Assembly (NCBI GenBank): GCA_947631525.1
Contig: CANRLQ010000024.1
Location: forward strand, 1-11,863
Direction of reading: 5' to 3'
DNA length: 11,863 nt
DNA from: an uncultured Bacilli bacterium
GTDB taxonomy: Bacteria; Bacillota_I; Bacilli_A; RF39; UBA660
Shown here: one piece after another, positions 1 through 7,724 of the stretch
Layout: every line of letters begins with the position of its first letter
How positions within the stretch are numbered: position 1 is the first letter of the stretch
The notes under the pieces: model-generated
What the model was told of the DNA's origin: nothing
Seen by the model: the letters and a program-made list of their open reading frames with translations, nothing else
The model's database searches: none
Translations under genes and position numbers: made by a program

Positions 1-1325
1 AAAGAATCTAATTTATCTAATATTTTATCTTTTTCTAATCCTGTTAATTTACGTAAACGCATTTCTAATATTGCTTCTGTTTGAACTTCATCTAAAGTAA
101 ATCTTTTCATTAATTGTTCTTTAGCTGTTACATCACTATCTGATTCCCTAATTATTTTTATAACAGCATCTAAATTTGCTAAAGCTATTTTTAATCCTTC
201 TAATATATGAGCTCTTTTTTCAGCTTTATCTAAATCAAAGCGTACTCTACGATAAATTACTTCTTTTTGGAAATCAATATAATTACTAATTATTTCTTTT
301 AATCCTAATATTTGTGGTTTTCCTTGATGTAACATCAACATATTTATTCCATATGATGATTGTAATGGTGTATGTTTATATAAGTTGTTTAAAACAACAT
401 TTGGATTAGCATCTCTTTTTAATTCTATAACTATTTTCATTCCATCTTTAAAGGATGTTTCTTCTCTTAAATCAGCTATTCCATCAATTATTTTATCTCT
501 TACTAATTCAGCAATTTTGGTAATAAGTGATGAAGTATTAACTTGATATGGAACTTCAGTTATTATTAACTCACAACGATCTTTTTTCTCTACTATATCA
601 ACTTTACCTCTTATTGATATAGTACCTTTCCCTGTTTCAAAAGCTTTTTTTATTCCACTATTTCCTAAAATACTACCTCCAGTTGGAAAATCCGGACCTT
701 TAACATATTCCATAAGACCTAATACATCAATATCTTTATTATCAATGTATGCTACACAACCATCTATTACTTCTCCTAAATTATGTGGTGGAATATTAGT
801 AGCCATACCTACAGCAATTCCCATTGTTCCATTTACTAAAATATTAGGAAATCTTGATGGTAAAACTTTTGGTTCTTTTCTTGTTGCATCAAAATTATCT
901 TCAAAATCTACTGTATCTTTATTTATATCACGTAAAAGCTCCATTGCTATTTTTGATATTCTTGATTCTGTATAACGATAAGCTGCAGCTTGACTTCCAT
1001 CTATTGATCCAAAGTTTCCATGGCCATCAATAAGAGGATGTAGATAACTAAAATCTTGTCCCATTCTGACCATTGCATCATATACAGCTGTATCCCCATG
1101 AGGATGATAATTACCAATAACAGCTCCTACTGTTTTTGCACATTTTACATAAGCTTTATCTGGAGTAAATCCTGATTCTAACATTGTATATAAAATACGG
1201 CGATGCACAGGTTTCATACCATCCCTTAAATCTGGTAAGGCACGAGATATAATTACACTTAATGAATATTCAATAAATGAATCTTGCATTTCTTTTACAA
1301 TATTACTCTCTTTTAAATTATCCAT
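1..1325 (-). CDS. gyrA: DNA gyrase subunit A, 5' part (runs off the left edge)
   Basis: GyrA is the DNA breakage-reunion subunit of gyrase; with GyrB it introduces negative supercoils using ATP. Reading leftward from ATG at 1325 gives 441 codons without a stop; the C-terminal wrapping domain lies outside the window. Visible landmarks are SRALPDLRDGMKPVHRRILY (about 27-46), the quinolone-region block HPHGDTAVYD (74-83) with Thr79 at the position equivalent to E. coli Ser83 and Asp83 at the Asp87 equivalent, and the catalytic tyrosine Tyr118 in AYRYTE. The residues before it read DGSQAAAY where DGDxAAAM is more usual. The tower region (NPNVVLNNLYKHTPLQ) and the following coiled-coil region are intact. 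The start is set by AGGTGA at 1332-1337, which follows directly on the gyrB stop, so gyrB and gyrA are cotranscribed and probably translationally coupled. Identity is secure. Confidence 0.97.
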   Translation of the reverse strand, partial: MDNLKESNIVKEMQDSFIEYSLSVIISRALPDLRDGMKPVHRRILYTMLESGFTPDKAYVKCAKTVGAVIGNYHPHGDTAVYDAMVRMGQDFSYLHPLIDGHGNFGSIDGSQAAAYRYTESRISKIAMELLRDINKDTVDFEDNFDATRKEPKVLPSRFPNILVNGTMGIAVGMATNIPPHNLGEVIDGCVAYIDNKDIDVLGLMEYVKGPDFPTGGSILGNSGIKKAFETGKGTISIRGKVDIVEKKDRCELIITEVPYQVNTSSLITKIAELVRDKIIDGIADLREETSFKDGMKIVIELKRDANPNVVLNNLYKHTPLQSSYGINMLMLHQGKPQILGLKEIISNYIDFQKEVIYRRVRFDLDKAEKRAHILEGLKIALANLDAVIKIIRESDSDVTAKEQLMKRFTLDEVQTEAILEMRLRKLTGLEKDKILDKLDS

Positions 1326-1337
1326 AATTTTTCACCT

Positions 1338-3263
1338 CTAAATATCTAAATTTTTTGCATATGGTGCATATTCTTCAATAAATTGTCGTCTAGGTTCTAC
1401 TTCTTCTCCCATTAATGTTTCAAACACTTGATCAGCAAGCATTGCATCTTCTATTGTTATTTTTCTAAGTGTACGATGTTCTATATTCATTGTTGTATCA
1501 CATAATTCATCTTTGTCCATTTCCCCTAAACCTTTATTACGATTAATAGTATATTTAGTTGTTTCTGGAAGTGTACTTAGATATTCATTTAATTCATCAT
1601 CTGTTAATATAAATTTAAATGTTTTTCCATGTGTTACTTTATAAAGAGGAGGTTGAGCAACATATACATGTCCTGTTTCAATAATAGGTCTAAAGAAACG
1701 ATAAAATAAAGTTAAAAGCAATGTTCTAATATGAGCTCCATCGACATCTGCATCAGTCATTATTATAATTTTATGATATCTTAATTTACTTAAATCAAAT
1801 TCTTCTCCAATACCTGTACCAAAAGCTGTTATCATACTTCTTATTTCTTCATTACTTAATATTCTATCTAATCTTGCTTTTTCTACATTTAATATTTTTC
1901 CTCTTAAAGGTAAAATTGCTTGAGTTTTAGCATCTCTACCTTGTTTAGCTTGTCCACCTGCTGAATCACCCTCAACTATAAATATTTCAGATTCTTTTGG
2001 ATCTTTTGATGAACAATCAGCTAATTTTCCCCATTGATTTGTAAGTTCTAATCCACCTTTTCTTCTTGTTAATTCTCTTGCTCTTTTAGCGGCAACTCTT
2101 GCACGTGAAGCTGTTATTGCTTTTTCTATTATAATTTTTGCTTCTTCAGGATGTTCTAATAAAAATCTTTCAAAGCCAGATGAAAAAACATTATCCGCTA
2201 ATTTTCTAACTTCTGAATTTCCAAGTCTTCCTTTTGTTTGTCCTTCAAATTGTGGATTAGGATGTTTACAAGAAATGATCATTGTTAATCCTTCTTTTAC
2301 ATCATCACCTGTTAATGATTCATCTTTTTCTTTTAAAATATTATTCTTTTTAGCATAATTATTAATAACACGTGTTAAAGCTCTTCTAACTCCTTCTTCA
2401 TGTGTTCCACCATCATGTGTATTAATGTTATTTACAAAAGAATAAATATTATCATTATAGCTTGAATTATATTGCATAGCTACTTCAAATGTAACATTTT
2501 CTTCTTCACCTTCTAAATAAATAATTTCTTCATGAATTGGAGTTTTATTATGATTTAAATATTTAACATATTCTTTGATTCCACCTTCATATAAGAAAGT
2601 TTCACCAGTTGTATCATCTTGATCTCTATCATCTCTTAATGTTATTCTTAAACCTTTATTTAAAAATGCTAATTCACGAGTTCTAACTTTTAATGTTTCA
2701 TAATCATAAATATCAGTATCAAAAATTGCTGGATCTGGTTTAAAAGTAACTGTTGTTCCTGTACGATTAATATCACATTTATCTATTTCAGTTAATTTTT
2801 GTACTATTTTTCCACCATTTTCAAATTTAGCTTCATATACTTTACCATCTTTATAAACATTAACATTAACCCTTGTAGATAATGCATTTACAACACTAGC
2901 ACCTACGCCATGAAGTCCTCCAGATACTTTGTATCCACCTCCACCAAATTTTCCACCAGCATGTAATACTGTATATACTGTTTCTACAGTTGATAAACCT
3001 GTTTTTGGATGTATTCCAACTGGAATTCCACGACCATCGTCTTTTACTGTTATAGAATTATCTTTATTTATTATAATTTCTATATTTTTACAAAAACCTG
3101 CTAAAGCTTCATCAATTGAATTATCAACAATTTCCCATACCAAATGATGTAATCCTTTTACATCAGTAGTACCTATATACATACCAGGTCTTTTTCTTAC
3201 AGCTTCTAGACCTTCTAATACTTGTATATCAGATGAATCATAATGTTCTATTTTTTCTGCCAT
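1338..3263 (-). CDS. gyrB: DNA gyrase subunit B
   Basis: ATPase subunit of DNA gyrase, 641 residues, a normal length for Gram-positive GyrB. The N-terminal GHKL ATPase domain shows WEIVDNSIDEA with the catalytic Glu44 and Mg-binding Asn48, DDGRGIP (75-81), and the glycine-rich ATP lid GGLHGVGAS (115-123). A transducer domain follows. The TOPRIM domain has EGDSAGG (431-437, metal ligand Glu431), PLRGKILNVEKA (452-463) and DADVDGAHI (504-512, Asp504 and Asp506). The tail has NKGLGEMD and the C-terminal EPRRQFIE. GyrB rather than ParE is supported by the recF-gyrB-gyrA context. The start ATG at 3263 lies after AAGGAG at 3275-3280, inside the 3' end of recF. Only one extra TAG separates it from the recF stop, which implies translational coupling with recF. 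Confidence 0.98.
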   Translation of the reverse strand: MAEKIEHYDSSDIQVLEGLEAVRKRPGMYIGTTDVKGLHHLVWEIVDNSIDEALAGFCKNIEIIINKDNSITVKDDGRGIPVGIHPKTGLSTVETVYTVLHAGGKFGGGGYKVSGGLHGVGASVVNALSTRVNVNVYKDGKVYEAKFENGGKIVQKLTEIDKCDINRTGTTVTFKPDPAIFDTDIYDYETLKVRTRELAFLNKGLRITLRDDRDQDDTTGETFLYEGGIKEYVKYLNHNKTPIHEEIIYLEGEEENVTFEVAMQYNSSYNDNIYSFVNNINTHDGGTHEEGVRRALTRVINNYAKKNNILKEKDESLTGDDVKEGLTMIISCKHPNPQFEGQTKGRLGNSEVRKLADNVFSSGFERFLLEHPEEAKIIIEKAITASRARVAAKRARELTRRKGGLELTNQWGKLADCSSKDPKESEIFIVEGDSAGGQAKQGRDAKTQAILPLRGKILNVEKARLDRILSNEEIRSMITAFGTGIGEEFDLSKLRYHKIIIMTDADVDGAHIRTLLLTLFYRFFRPIIETGHVYVAQPPLYKVTHGKTFKFILTDDELNEYLSTLPETTKYTINRNKGLGEMDKDELCDTTMNIEHRTLRKITIEDAMLADQVFETLMGEEVEPRRQFIEEYAPYAKNLDI

Positions 3264-3266
3264 CTA

Positions 3267-4373
3267 CTAAACATCTCCTTCTAATTTTATATTTCCATCT
3301 TTTATTTCTATAATATTAGATTTTTTTATTATTTTTTTATCTATATTATTTAAATCTGTTGTTGTAATAATTACTTGAATTTCATTTTTTAAATACTTTA
3401 ATAAATTATTTTTTTTATTTTCATCTAACTCGCTAAAAACATCATCTAATAATAATATAGGATATTCTCCTTTATATTTTTTGAAGATATCTATTTCACT
3501 CAATTTAAGTGAAATTATAGCAATTCTTTGTTGGCCCTGTGAACCATAATTTTTTAAATTTGATTTATCAATATAAAATTCTAAATCATCTCTATGAGGA
3601 CCTATTAATGTAGATTTTAATTTAAATTCTTTTTCTTTCATTTCATTTAATTTTTCTTGTAATTTTTTCTTTAATTCTAAATTATCTAAATTATCTAAAT
3701 TAATAGAAGTTCTATATTTAATATTAAAATTTTCTATACCTGTTATATCAAAAAAAATGTTTTTTAAATTTAAATTAATTTTATCTACAAATTTTTTTCG
3801 CATTTTATAAATTATAATTGCCTTTTCAATTAAATAATTATTTAATATTTCTAAATAATTATTATCAATATATTGATTTTTTAAATAATCATTTCTTATT
3901 TTTAATATTTTATTATAATTATTTAAAACATCTAAATAACCACTATTTAATTGAGATAATTCTAAATTTAAAAATCTTCTACGTGTTGATGGAGCTCCTT
4001 TTATTAAATCTAAATCTTCTGGATAAAAAATAATGATATTCATTTTTGAAATGTAATCACTATTTTTTTTTATAATATTACTATCAATTTTTAATATTTT
4101 TTTTTTATTTTCTATTTTTATTTCTAATTTAGTTGAAATATTATTTTCTATTAAATTACCAGTTATTTTACAATTATGTTTATTTTTTTTTATCAAATTA
4201 TTATCAATGAAAGAACGATAAGATTTTGTTAAACCTAATACATATATACTTTCTAATAAATTTGTTTTTCCTTGGCCATTTTCACCAATTAATATATTAA
4301 GATTTTTTGATAAATCTAATTTTAAAGAATCATAATTGCGAAAATTTATTATTTTTAAATTAGAAATATACAT
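3267..4373 (-). CDS. recF: RecF, ABC-type ATPase for DNA gap repair
   Basis: RecF binds DNA at single-strand/double-strand junctions and, with RecO and RecR, helps load RecA at gaps and stalled forks. The 368-residue protein has the SMC/Rad50-like layout: N-terminal ISNLKIINFRNYDSLKL, Walker A GENGQGKT (30-37), a helical insertion rich in Lys, Asn and Ile (about 140-250), LIGPHRDDLEF (256-266), the ABC signature GSQGQQR (277-283) and Walker B PILLLDDVFSELD (305-317). Length is normal. The gene is much more AT-rich than gyrB, with Lys/Asn/Ile codons replacing others in the variable middle. The ATG at 4373 is preceded by GAAGGGAT. The message probably begins at the extended -10 promoter around 4450 and continues through gyrB and gyrA. 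Confidence 0.96.
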   Translation of the reverse strand: MYISNLKIINFRNYDSLKLDLSKNLNILIGENGQGKTNLLESIYVLGLTKSYRSFIDNNLIKKNKHNCKITGNLIENNISTKLEIKIENKKKILKIDSNIIKKNSDYISKMNIIIFYPEDLDLIKGAPSTRRRFLNLELSQLNSGYLDVLNNYNKILKIRNDYLKNQYIDNNYLEILNNYLIEKAIIIYKMRKKFVDKINLNLKNIFFDITGIENFNIKYRTSINLDNLDNLELKKKLQEKLNEMKEKEFKLKSTLIGPHRDDLEFYIDKSNLKNYGSQGQQRIAIISLKLSEIDIFKKYKGEYPILLLDDVFSELDENKKNNLLKYLKNEIQVIITTTDLNNIDKKIIKKSNIIEIKDGNIKLEGDV

Positions 4374-4449
4374 AATATCCCTTCTTTTTGTATTTTTTTA
4401 TTGATTTTTAAATTTTTTTATTTTATTAATACTCCTATACACACTTTAA

Positions 4450-4458
4450 ATTATATCA
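4450..4458 (-). promoter_or_regulatory. Candidate extended -10 promoter for recF-gyrB-gyrA
   Basis: On the minus strand, TG at 4458-4457, one base, then a perfect TATAAT at 4455-4450 form an extended -10 element. No good -35 lies at 17 bp; a TTGTTT at 4481-4476 is 20 bp away. Extended -10 promoters often do without a strong -35. Transcription would start near 4443 and give a leader of about 70 nt before recF. It lies downstream of the comK hairpin, so it would supply the gyrase operon independently of comK. Confidence 0.55.
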
Positions 4459-4486
4459 TAAATAACGGTAAAATAAAACAATTTTT

Positions 4487-4513
4487 AAAAAAATACTACA
4501 TTTAGTAGTATTT
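4487..4513 (-). terminator. Intrinsic-type terminator after the ComK-like gene
   Basis: On the minus strand a 9-bp perfect stem (AAATACTAC with GTAGTATTT, arms 4505-4513 and 4491-4499) with a 5-nt loop runs into a 7-T tract (complement of 4487-4493). The stop codon of the ComK-like gene (4512-4514) overlaps the base of the stem. GC content of the stem is low, as expected in this genome, so efficiency is uncertain. Confidence 0.6.
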
Positions 4514-4967
4514 AAATAATTATATTTTTATGTTTTCTTAATACAGATTCTAACATTGTTGATCTTAAAATTTGATTTTTTAATGATGCATAAGAAATAT
4601 TTATTTCTAATTCTTCTTCATTATTAAAAATTATTTTACTAAAATTATCAGTTTTTTGATAATTTTTTATATTCTTTAAAGATAACCAATAACAATCTTT
4701 AAATCTTGGAGAACTTGTTGGAAAAAAAATTATTTCATTTGTTTCTTCAATAACAATAGGACTTTTATAATTAACTCCTATTAAATTTTTTGTTCCTTCA
4801 TGTCTGCCATTATATGAACTACCAAAATATTTACAACTACTATCAATTATTTGTGTTGTATTTTTATGAACTAAATAAGTATTTTCTTCTTCTATTACCT
4901 TTGATATTTTTTGATCAACTGGAATAATAGCAAGAGTACTTATATTTATTTCATAATTTTCTAACAT
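4512..4967 (-). CDS. comK: ComK-family competence transcription factor (short form)
   Basis: ComK is the master activator of late competence genes (DNA uptake pilus, recombination) in Bacillus; it binds A/T-rich paired boxes. The 151-residue product matches the family from memory across most of its length: YEIN..LAIIP near the start, TQIIDSSCKYFGSSYNGR (38-55), HEGT (56-59), SPIVIEETNEIIFFPTSS (69-86), YWLSL (93-97), and ISYASLKNQILRSTML (124-139). These correspond to the Bacillus stretches around IVDRSC.FFGSSY.GR..GT, IFLFPT, W.S and ISYNSF.NQ..RT. It is shorter than the roughly 190-residue Bacillus protein because it ends soon after this last block. A strong AGGAGGTGAT ribosome-binding site ends 4 nt before ATG at 4967. 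The gene sits between dnaN and recF, facing the same way, with hairpins on both sides. No helix-turn-helix is expected in this family. Family assignment is good; its role in competence here is inference. Confidence 0.85.
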   Translation of the reverse strand: MLENYEINISTLAIIPVDQKISKVIEEENTYLVHKNTTQIIDSSCKYFGSSYNGRHEGTKNLIGVNYKSPIVIEETNEIIFFPTSSPRFKDCYWLSLKNIKNYQKTDNFSKIIFNNEEELEINISYASLKNQILRSTMLESVLRKHKNIII

Positions 4968-5006
4968 AATATCACCTCCTGAATTAATACTCTTATACTA
5001 CTTTAA

Positions 5007-5034
5007 AATATCAAAATTAATCATTTAATGTCGA
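5007..5034 (-). promoter_or_regulatory. Weak candidate promoter for the ComK-like gene
   Basis: On the minus strand TCGACA (5034-5029, five of six matches to TTGACA) lies 16 bp upstream of GATATT (5012-5007, four of six to TATAAT). An alternative -10, TATAAG, lies closer to the gene but has no good -35. The only room for a promoter is the 91 bp between dnaN and this gene. In sequence this rich in A/T, such matches are common, so this is tentative. Confidence 0.3.
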
Positions 5035-5060
5035 AAAAAAAAGATATTTTTATCTTTTTT
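5034..5060 (-). terminator. Intrinsic-type terminator after dnaN
   Basis: On the minus strand AAAAAAGATA (5060-5051), a 4-nt loop and TATCTTTTTT (5046-5037) form a 10-bp stem whose descending arm runs into a 9-T tract (complement of 5034-5042). The dnaN stop codon (5059-5061) is built into the ascending arm. Only one G-C pair is present, so this may be a weak terminator or a bidirectional hairpin. Confidence 0.5.
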
Positions 5061-6180
5061 AATATGTTCTAATAGGAACAATTAATTGTACTAAATCATT
5101 AGTATTAATATCTCTTAAAATAAATGGTTGAACTTCACTATTAAATAAAATTTCAACATCTTCACATTCAAATGATTTTAAAGCATCTATCATATATTTT
5201 GATGAAAATGATATATTAAGATTTTTATTTTCATTGTTTTCTATTTCTACTATTTCTTCTACATTTCCTATTTCTGGAATGTTTGATGATATTTTCATTT
5301 GATTTTCATTTATTTCTAAATTAATTATATTTTTTTCTTCTTCAGTTGTTAATAATGAAGCTCTATCTATTGAATTATATAAATTATTTAAATTGACTTT
5401 TATATCTAATTTAAATTCATCTGGTATTAATTTAGAAGTATCTGGAAAAGCTCCATTTATTAAACTTGACATCATTATAATAGAATTAAATTTAAATATT
5501 ACTTTATTATTGAAGATATGCATTTCTATGTCATCTTCTTCGTTATTATATAATTTTGTTAATTCTAATAAATTTTTATTTGGTATTATTATATTTATTT
5601 CTTCTTTTACTTCCTTATTTAATTCTATTTTCTTTTTTGATAAACGATATGAATCAGTAGCAATTGCTTCTAATATGTTATTATTTATTTTAAAATTAAT
5701 TCCTGTTAATACTGGTCTTGATTCTTGATTTGATGTTGCAAAAATTGTTTGTTTTATTAAAGTAGAAAATACTTTTTTATTTATTAAAATAGGATTTTTA
5801 CTATCACTTAAATCAATATTTGGAAAATCACTTGGATTATTTCCATTTAAAGTAAAAGATGATGTATTAGTTGTAATAATAATTCTGTTATCAATAACTT
5901 CTTCTATATTAATTATTGTGTTAGGTAATTTTCTAACAATATCATAAATAAATCTACCTGAAATTAATATTTCTCCTAAAGATTCTATTTTTTCTATATC
6001 TTTAGATGGAATAAATGTTTTTATAGCTATTTCATTATCAGTACTTATTAAATAAAGTCCATCGTTAGTTAATTCAAATTTAATACAATTAAGTACAGGA
6101 ATAAGATTTTTACTAGATATTCCTTTAATTACATAATTTAAATGTTCAAATAAAATATTTTGTTTAATTTCTAATTTCAT
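5059..6180 (-). CDS. dnaN: DNA polymerase III beta subunit (sliding clamp)
   Basis: The beta clamp is a ring-shaped dimer that encircles DNA and tethers the replicative polymerase and repair proteins. The product starts MKLEIKQNILFEHLNYV and is 373 residues, close to the usual 365-380. Typical features are SSKNLIPVLNCIKFE near residues 22-36, SGRFIYDIVRKLPN, SRPVLTGINFKI, ATDSYRLS, and the conserved end VPIRTY; three repeated clamp domains are implied. I chose ATG at 6180 because AAGGAG lies just before it and the family's N-terminus begins here. The frame stays open upstream to an ATG at 6273, but the added 31 residues are hydrophobic low-complexity sequence and would cover the DnaA boxes. 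dnaN follows dnaA on the same strand with a 137-bp gap carrying replication signals. Confidence 0.97.
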   Translation of the reverse strand: MKLEIKQNILFEHLNYVIKGISSKNLIPVLNCIKFELTNDGLYLISTDNEIAIKTFIPSKDIEKIESLGEILISGRFIYDIVRKLPNTIINIEEVIDNRIIITTNTSSFTLNGNNPSDFPNIDLSDSKNPILINKKVFSTLIKQTIFATSNQESRPVLTGINFKINNNILEAIATDSYRLSKKKIELNKEVKEEINIIIPNKNLLELTKLYNNEEDDIEMHIFNNKVIFKFNSIIMMSSLINGAFPDTSKLIPDEFKLDIKVNLNNLYNSIDRASLLTTEEEKNIINLEINENQMKISSNIPEIGNVEEIVEIENNENKNLNISFSSKYMIDALKSFECEDVEILFNSEVQPFILRDINTNDLVQLIVPIRTY

Positions 6181-6210
6181 AAAAAACTCCTTTATATATA
6201 TATTTATTTT

Positions 6211-6246
6211 AATTATTATTATTATTAAAGTGGAAAAAGTGGAAAA
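6211..6246 (-). other. Tandem DnaA boxes and adjacent (ATT)5 tract: candidate unwinding site of oriC
   Basis: Two exact 9-mers AGTGGAAAA at 6229-6237 and 6238-6246 (TTTTCCACT on the minus strand) lie back to back. Directly next to them on the dnaN side is (ATT)5 at 6212-6226, then an AT-rich run up to the dnaN ribosome-binding site. In B. subtilis the DNA unwinding element lies in the same dnaA-dnaN gap, with DnaA boxes followed by repeating trinucleotides (DnaA-trios) that DnaA uses to grip one strand. Order and orientation fit that model. The trinucleotide unit here is AT-only and lacks the C/G of the classic trio, so the match is partial. Confidence 0.55.
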
Positions 6247-6258
6247 ATATATTAATAT

Positions 6259-6287
6259 ATTATATTTTAACAAATTTAATGTGTTTA
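6259..6287 (-). promoter_or_regulatory. Candidate dnaN promoter
   Basis: On the minus strand TAAACA (6287-6282, four of six to TTGACA) stands 17 bp from a perfect TATAAT (6264-6259). Transcription would begin near 6252, just before the tandem DnaA boxes at 6229-6246, so DnaA bound there could repress dnaN. Readthrough from dnaA is equally possible because no hairpin terminator is visible after dnaA. Confidence 0.4.
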
Positions 6288-6317
6288 TAAATTATAAGTA
6301 ATTAACATAAATTAACA

Positions 6318-7664
6318 TTATTTAATTTTATTTATTAATTTATTAACCTCATTTTCAAAATTTTTATCATTTTCTATTTGTTTTTTTATTTTATCAACAG
6401 AGTGCATAACAGTAGTATGATCTTTACCACCAAATTCAATTCCTATTTTGTTTAAAGATTCCTCTAAAATAGTTCTACATATATACATAGCTATTTGTCG
6501 TGGAACAGCAATACTTGCTACTCTTTTTTTAGATTTTAAATCTTCAATTTTGATATTATAATGATTTGCTACTATTTGTTGAACTTGATCAATTTTATTT
6601 TTTGAAATAATAGTTTTAGAAAAATAATCTTGTAACGCTTCAATAGCTAAATTTAAATTAATTTCTTCAATATTCATAATAGTTGCATAAGCAACTACTT
6701 TAGTAATAGCTCCTTCTAATTTTCTAATGTCACTTGTACAATTACTAGCAATATATTCTTTAACTTCTTTAGGAAAATTAATTGATAACATATTATTATT
6801 AATTTTATTATCAATAATATTCATTCTAAGTTCAAAATCTGGTGGAAAAATATTTATAGTAAGTCCCCAATTAAATCTTGTTAATAATCTCTCTTCAAGT
6901 AATTTTAAATCTTCAGGTGATCTATCAGAAGAAATAATAATTTGTTTATTGTTTCCATATAAATCATTAAAAGTATTAAAAAATTCTTGTTGTGTTTGAT
7001 TGGCGTTTCCTAAATATTGAATATCATCTATAATTAAAACATCAATATCACGATACTTTTTTTTAAATATTTCCACATTATCAAAATTATTTTTATTTTT
7101 TTTACGTGTAATACCAATAAAATCTTCGATAAATCTTTCACAAGTAACATATAAAACACGTTTATTTTTATTTTTAACTATATAATTTCCAATAGCGTGC
7201 ATTAGGTGGGTTTTTCCAAGACCACTATTACCATATATAAAAAGTGGATTATACATTTGTCCAGGATTTTCAGCAACTGCAAGGGCTGTAGCATGAGCAA
7301 ATTTATTACTTTCTCCAACAATAAAATTATCAAAATTATATTTATTAATTAAATTTGTTTCAAAATTATTAATTGGTACCCCTATTTCATCCGTATTAAT
7401 TTCAATATTACTATTTAATTCTTCTTCTAATAAATATTCAAATTTAAAATTAGATCCAGATACTTCTGTAAATACTTCTTCAATAATATCATTGTAATTT
7501 TCTTTTAAATTTTTCTTTTGAATATGCATTTGAACAATAACAATAGCTTTATTATCTTTTAGTTCATAAAGTTTTGTATTAGCGAACCAAGTATCATAAG
7601 ATATTTTAGCAATTTTACCTTGAATTTTTTCTAAAAAAGAATTCCATAGTTTATTAGTATCCAT
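6318..7664 (-). CDS. dnaA: Chromosomal replication initiator DnaA
   Basis: DnaA binds DnaA boxes as an ATP complex, oligomerises and opens the origin. The 448-residue protein has the standard four parts: domain I (MDTNKLWNSFLEKIQGKI, 1-75), a short acidic linker (about 80-105), the AAA+ domain III beginning FDNFIVGESNKFAHA, and DNA-binding domain IV. Walker A is GNSGLGKTH (145-153), Walker B IIDDIQ (211-216), and the box VII region reads RLLTRFNWGL (259-268). Domain IV has SKKRVASIAVPRQIAMY (378-394) and GGKDHTTVMH (412-421); most relatives read GRDHTT, so Lys414 is a mild deviation next to base-contacting residues. The ATG at 7664 is preceded by AAAGGTGGTGA. It is transcribed away from the origin boxes, and a DnaA box next to its promoter suggests autoregulation. 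Confidence 0.98.
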   Translation of the reverse strand: MDTNKLWNSFLEKIQGKIAKISYDTWFANTKLYELKDNKAIVIVQMHIQKKNLKENYNDIIEEVFTEVSGSNFKFEYLLEEELNSNIEINTDEIGVPINNFETNLINKYNFDNFIVGESNKFAHATALAVAENPGQMYNPLFIYGNSGLGKTHLMHAIGNYIVKNKNKRVLYVTCERFIEDFIGITRKKNKNNFDNVEIFKKKYRDIDVLIIDDIQYLGNANQTQQEFFNTFNDLYGNNKQIIISSDRSPEDLKLLEERLLTRFNWGLTINIFPPDFELRMNIIDNKINNNMLSINFPKEVKEYIASNCTSDIRKLEGAITKVVAYATIMNIEEINLNLAIEALQDYFSKTIISKNKIDQVQQIVANHYNIKIEDLKSKKRVASIAVPRQIAMYICRTILEESLNKIGIEFGGKDHTTVMHSVDKIKKQIENDKNFENEVNKLINKIK

Positions 7665-7695
7665 ATCTCACCACCTTTAATAAATGTCATACATT

Positions 7696-7724
7696 ATTTT
7701 ACATTTTTTTTATATAAAAAGCAA
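7696..7724 (-). promoter_or_regulatory. Candidate dnaA promoter
   Basis: On the minus strand TTGCTT (7724-7719) is 17 bp from TAAAAT (7701-7696, five of six matches to TATAAT), with a leader of about 25-30 nt before dnaA. A DnaA box (7732-7740) sits 7 bp upstream of the -35, a position suited to DnaA autoregulation. A short inverted repeat AATGT-CAT-ACATT (7683-7695) falls near the expected transcript start. Confidence 0.5.

Noticed and set aside
745..975. Plus-strand open frame within gyrA
   Set aside because: It is antisense to a strongly conserved GyrA region, has no ribosome-binding site and no recognisable protein features.
2929..3147. Plus-strand open frame within gyrB
   Set aside because: Antisense shadow of the GyrB ATPase domain; composition reflects the opposite strand.
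5039..5051. AAAA-N5-TTTT match upstream of the comK-like gene, like a ComK binding half-site
   Set aside because: It is simply part of the dnaN terminator stem, such matches are frequent in sequence this AT-rich, and I found no second half-site at the 8-, 18- or 31-bp spacing used by Bacillus ComK.
5393..5728. 111-codon plus-strand open frame opposite dnaN
   Set aside because: Hydrophobic Ile/Leu/Ser-rich translation typical of the reverse of an AT-rich gene; no ribosome-binding site, no family resemblance.
6181..6273. A 31-codon upstream extension of dnaN starting at ATG 6273
   Set aside because: The added stretch is low-complexity hydrophobic sequence without a ribosome-binding site, overlaps the tandem DnaA boxes and ATT tract, and the family N-terminus (MKLEI...) with a good AAGGAG begins at 6180.
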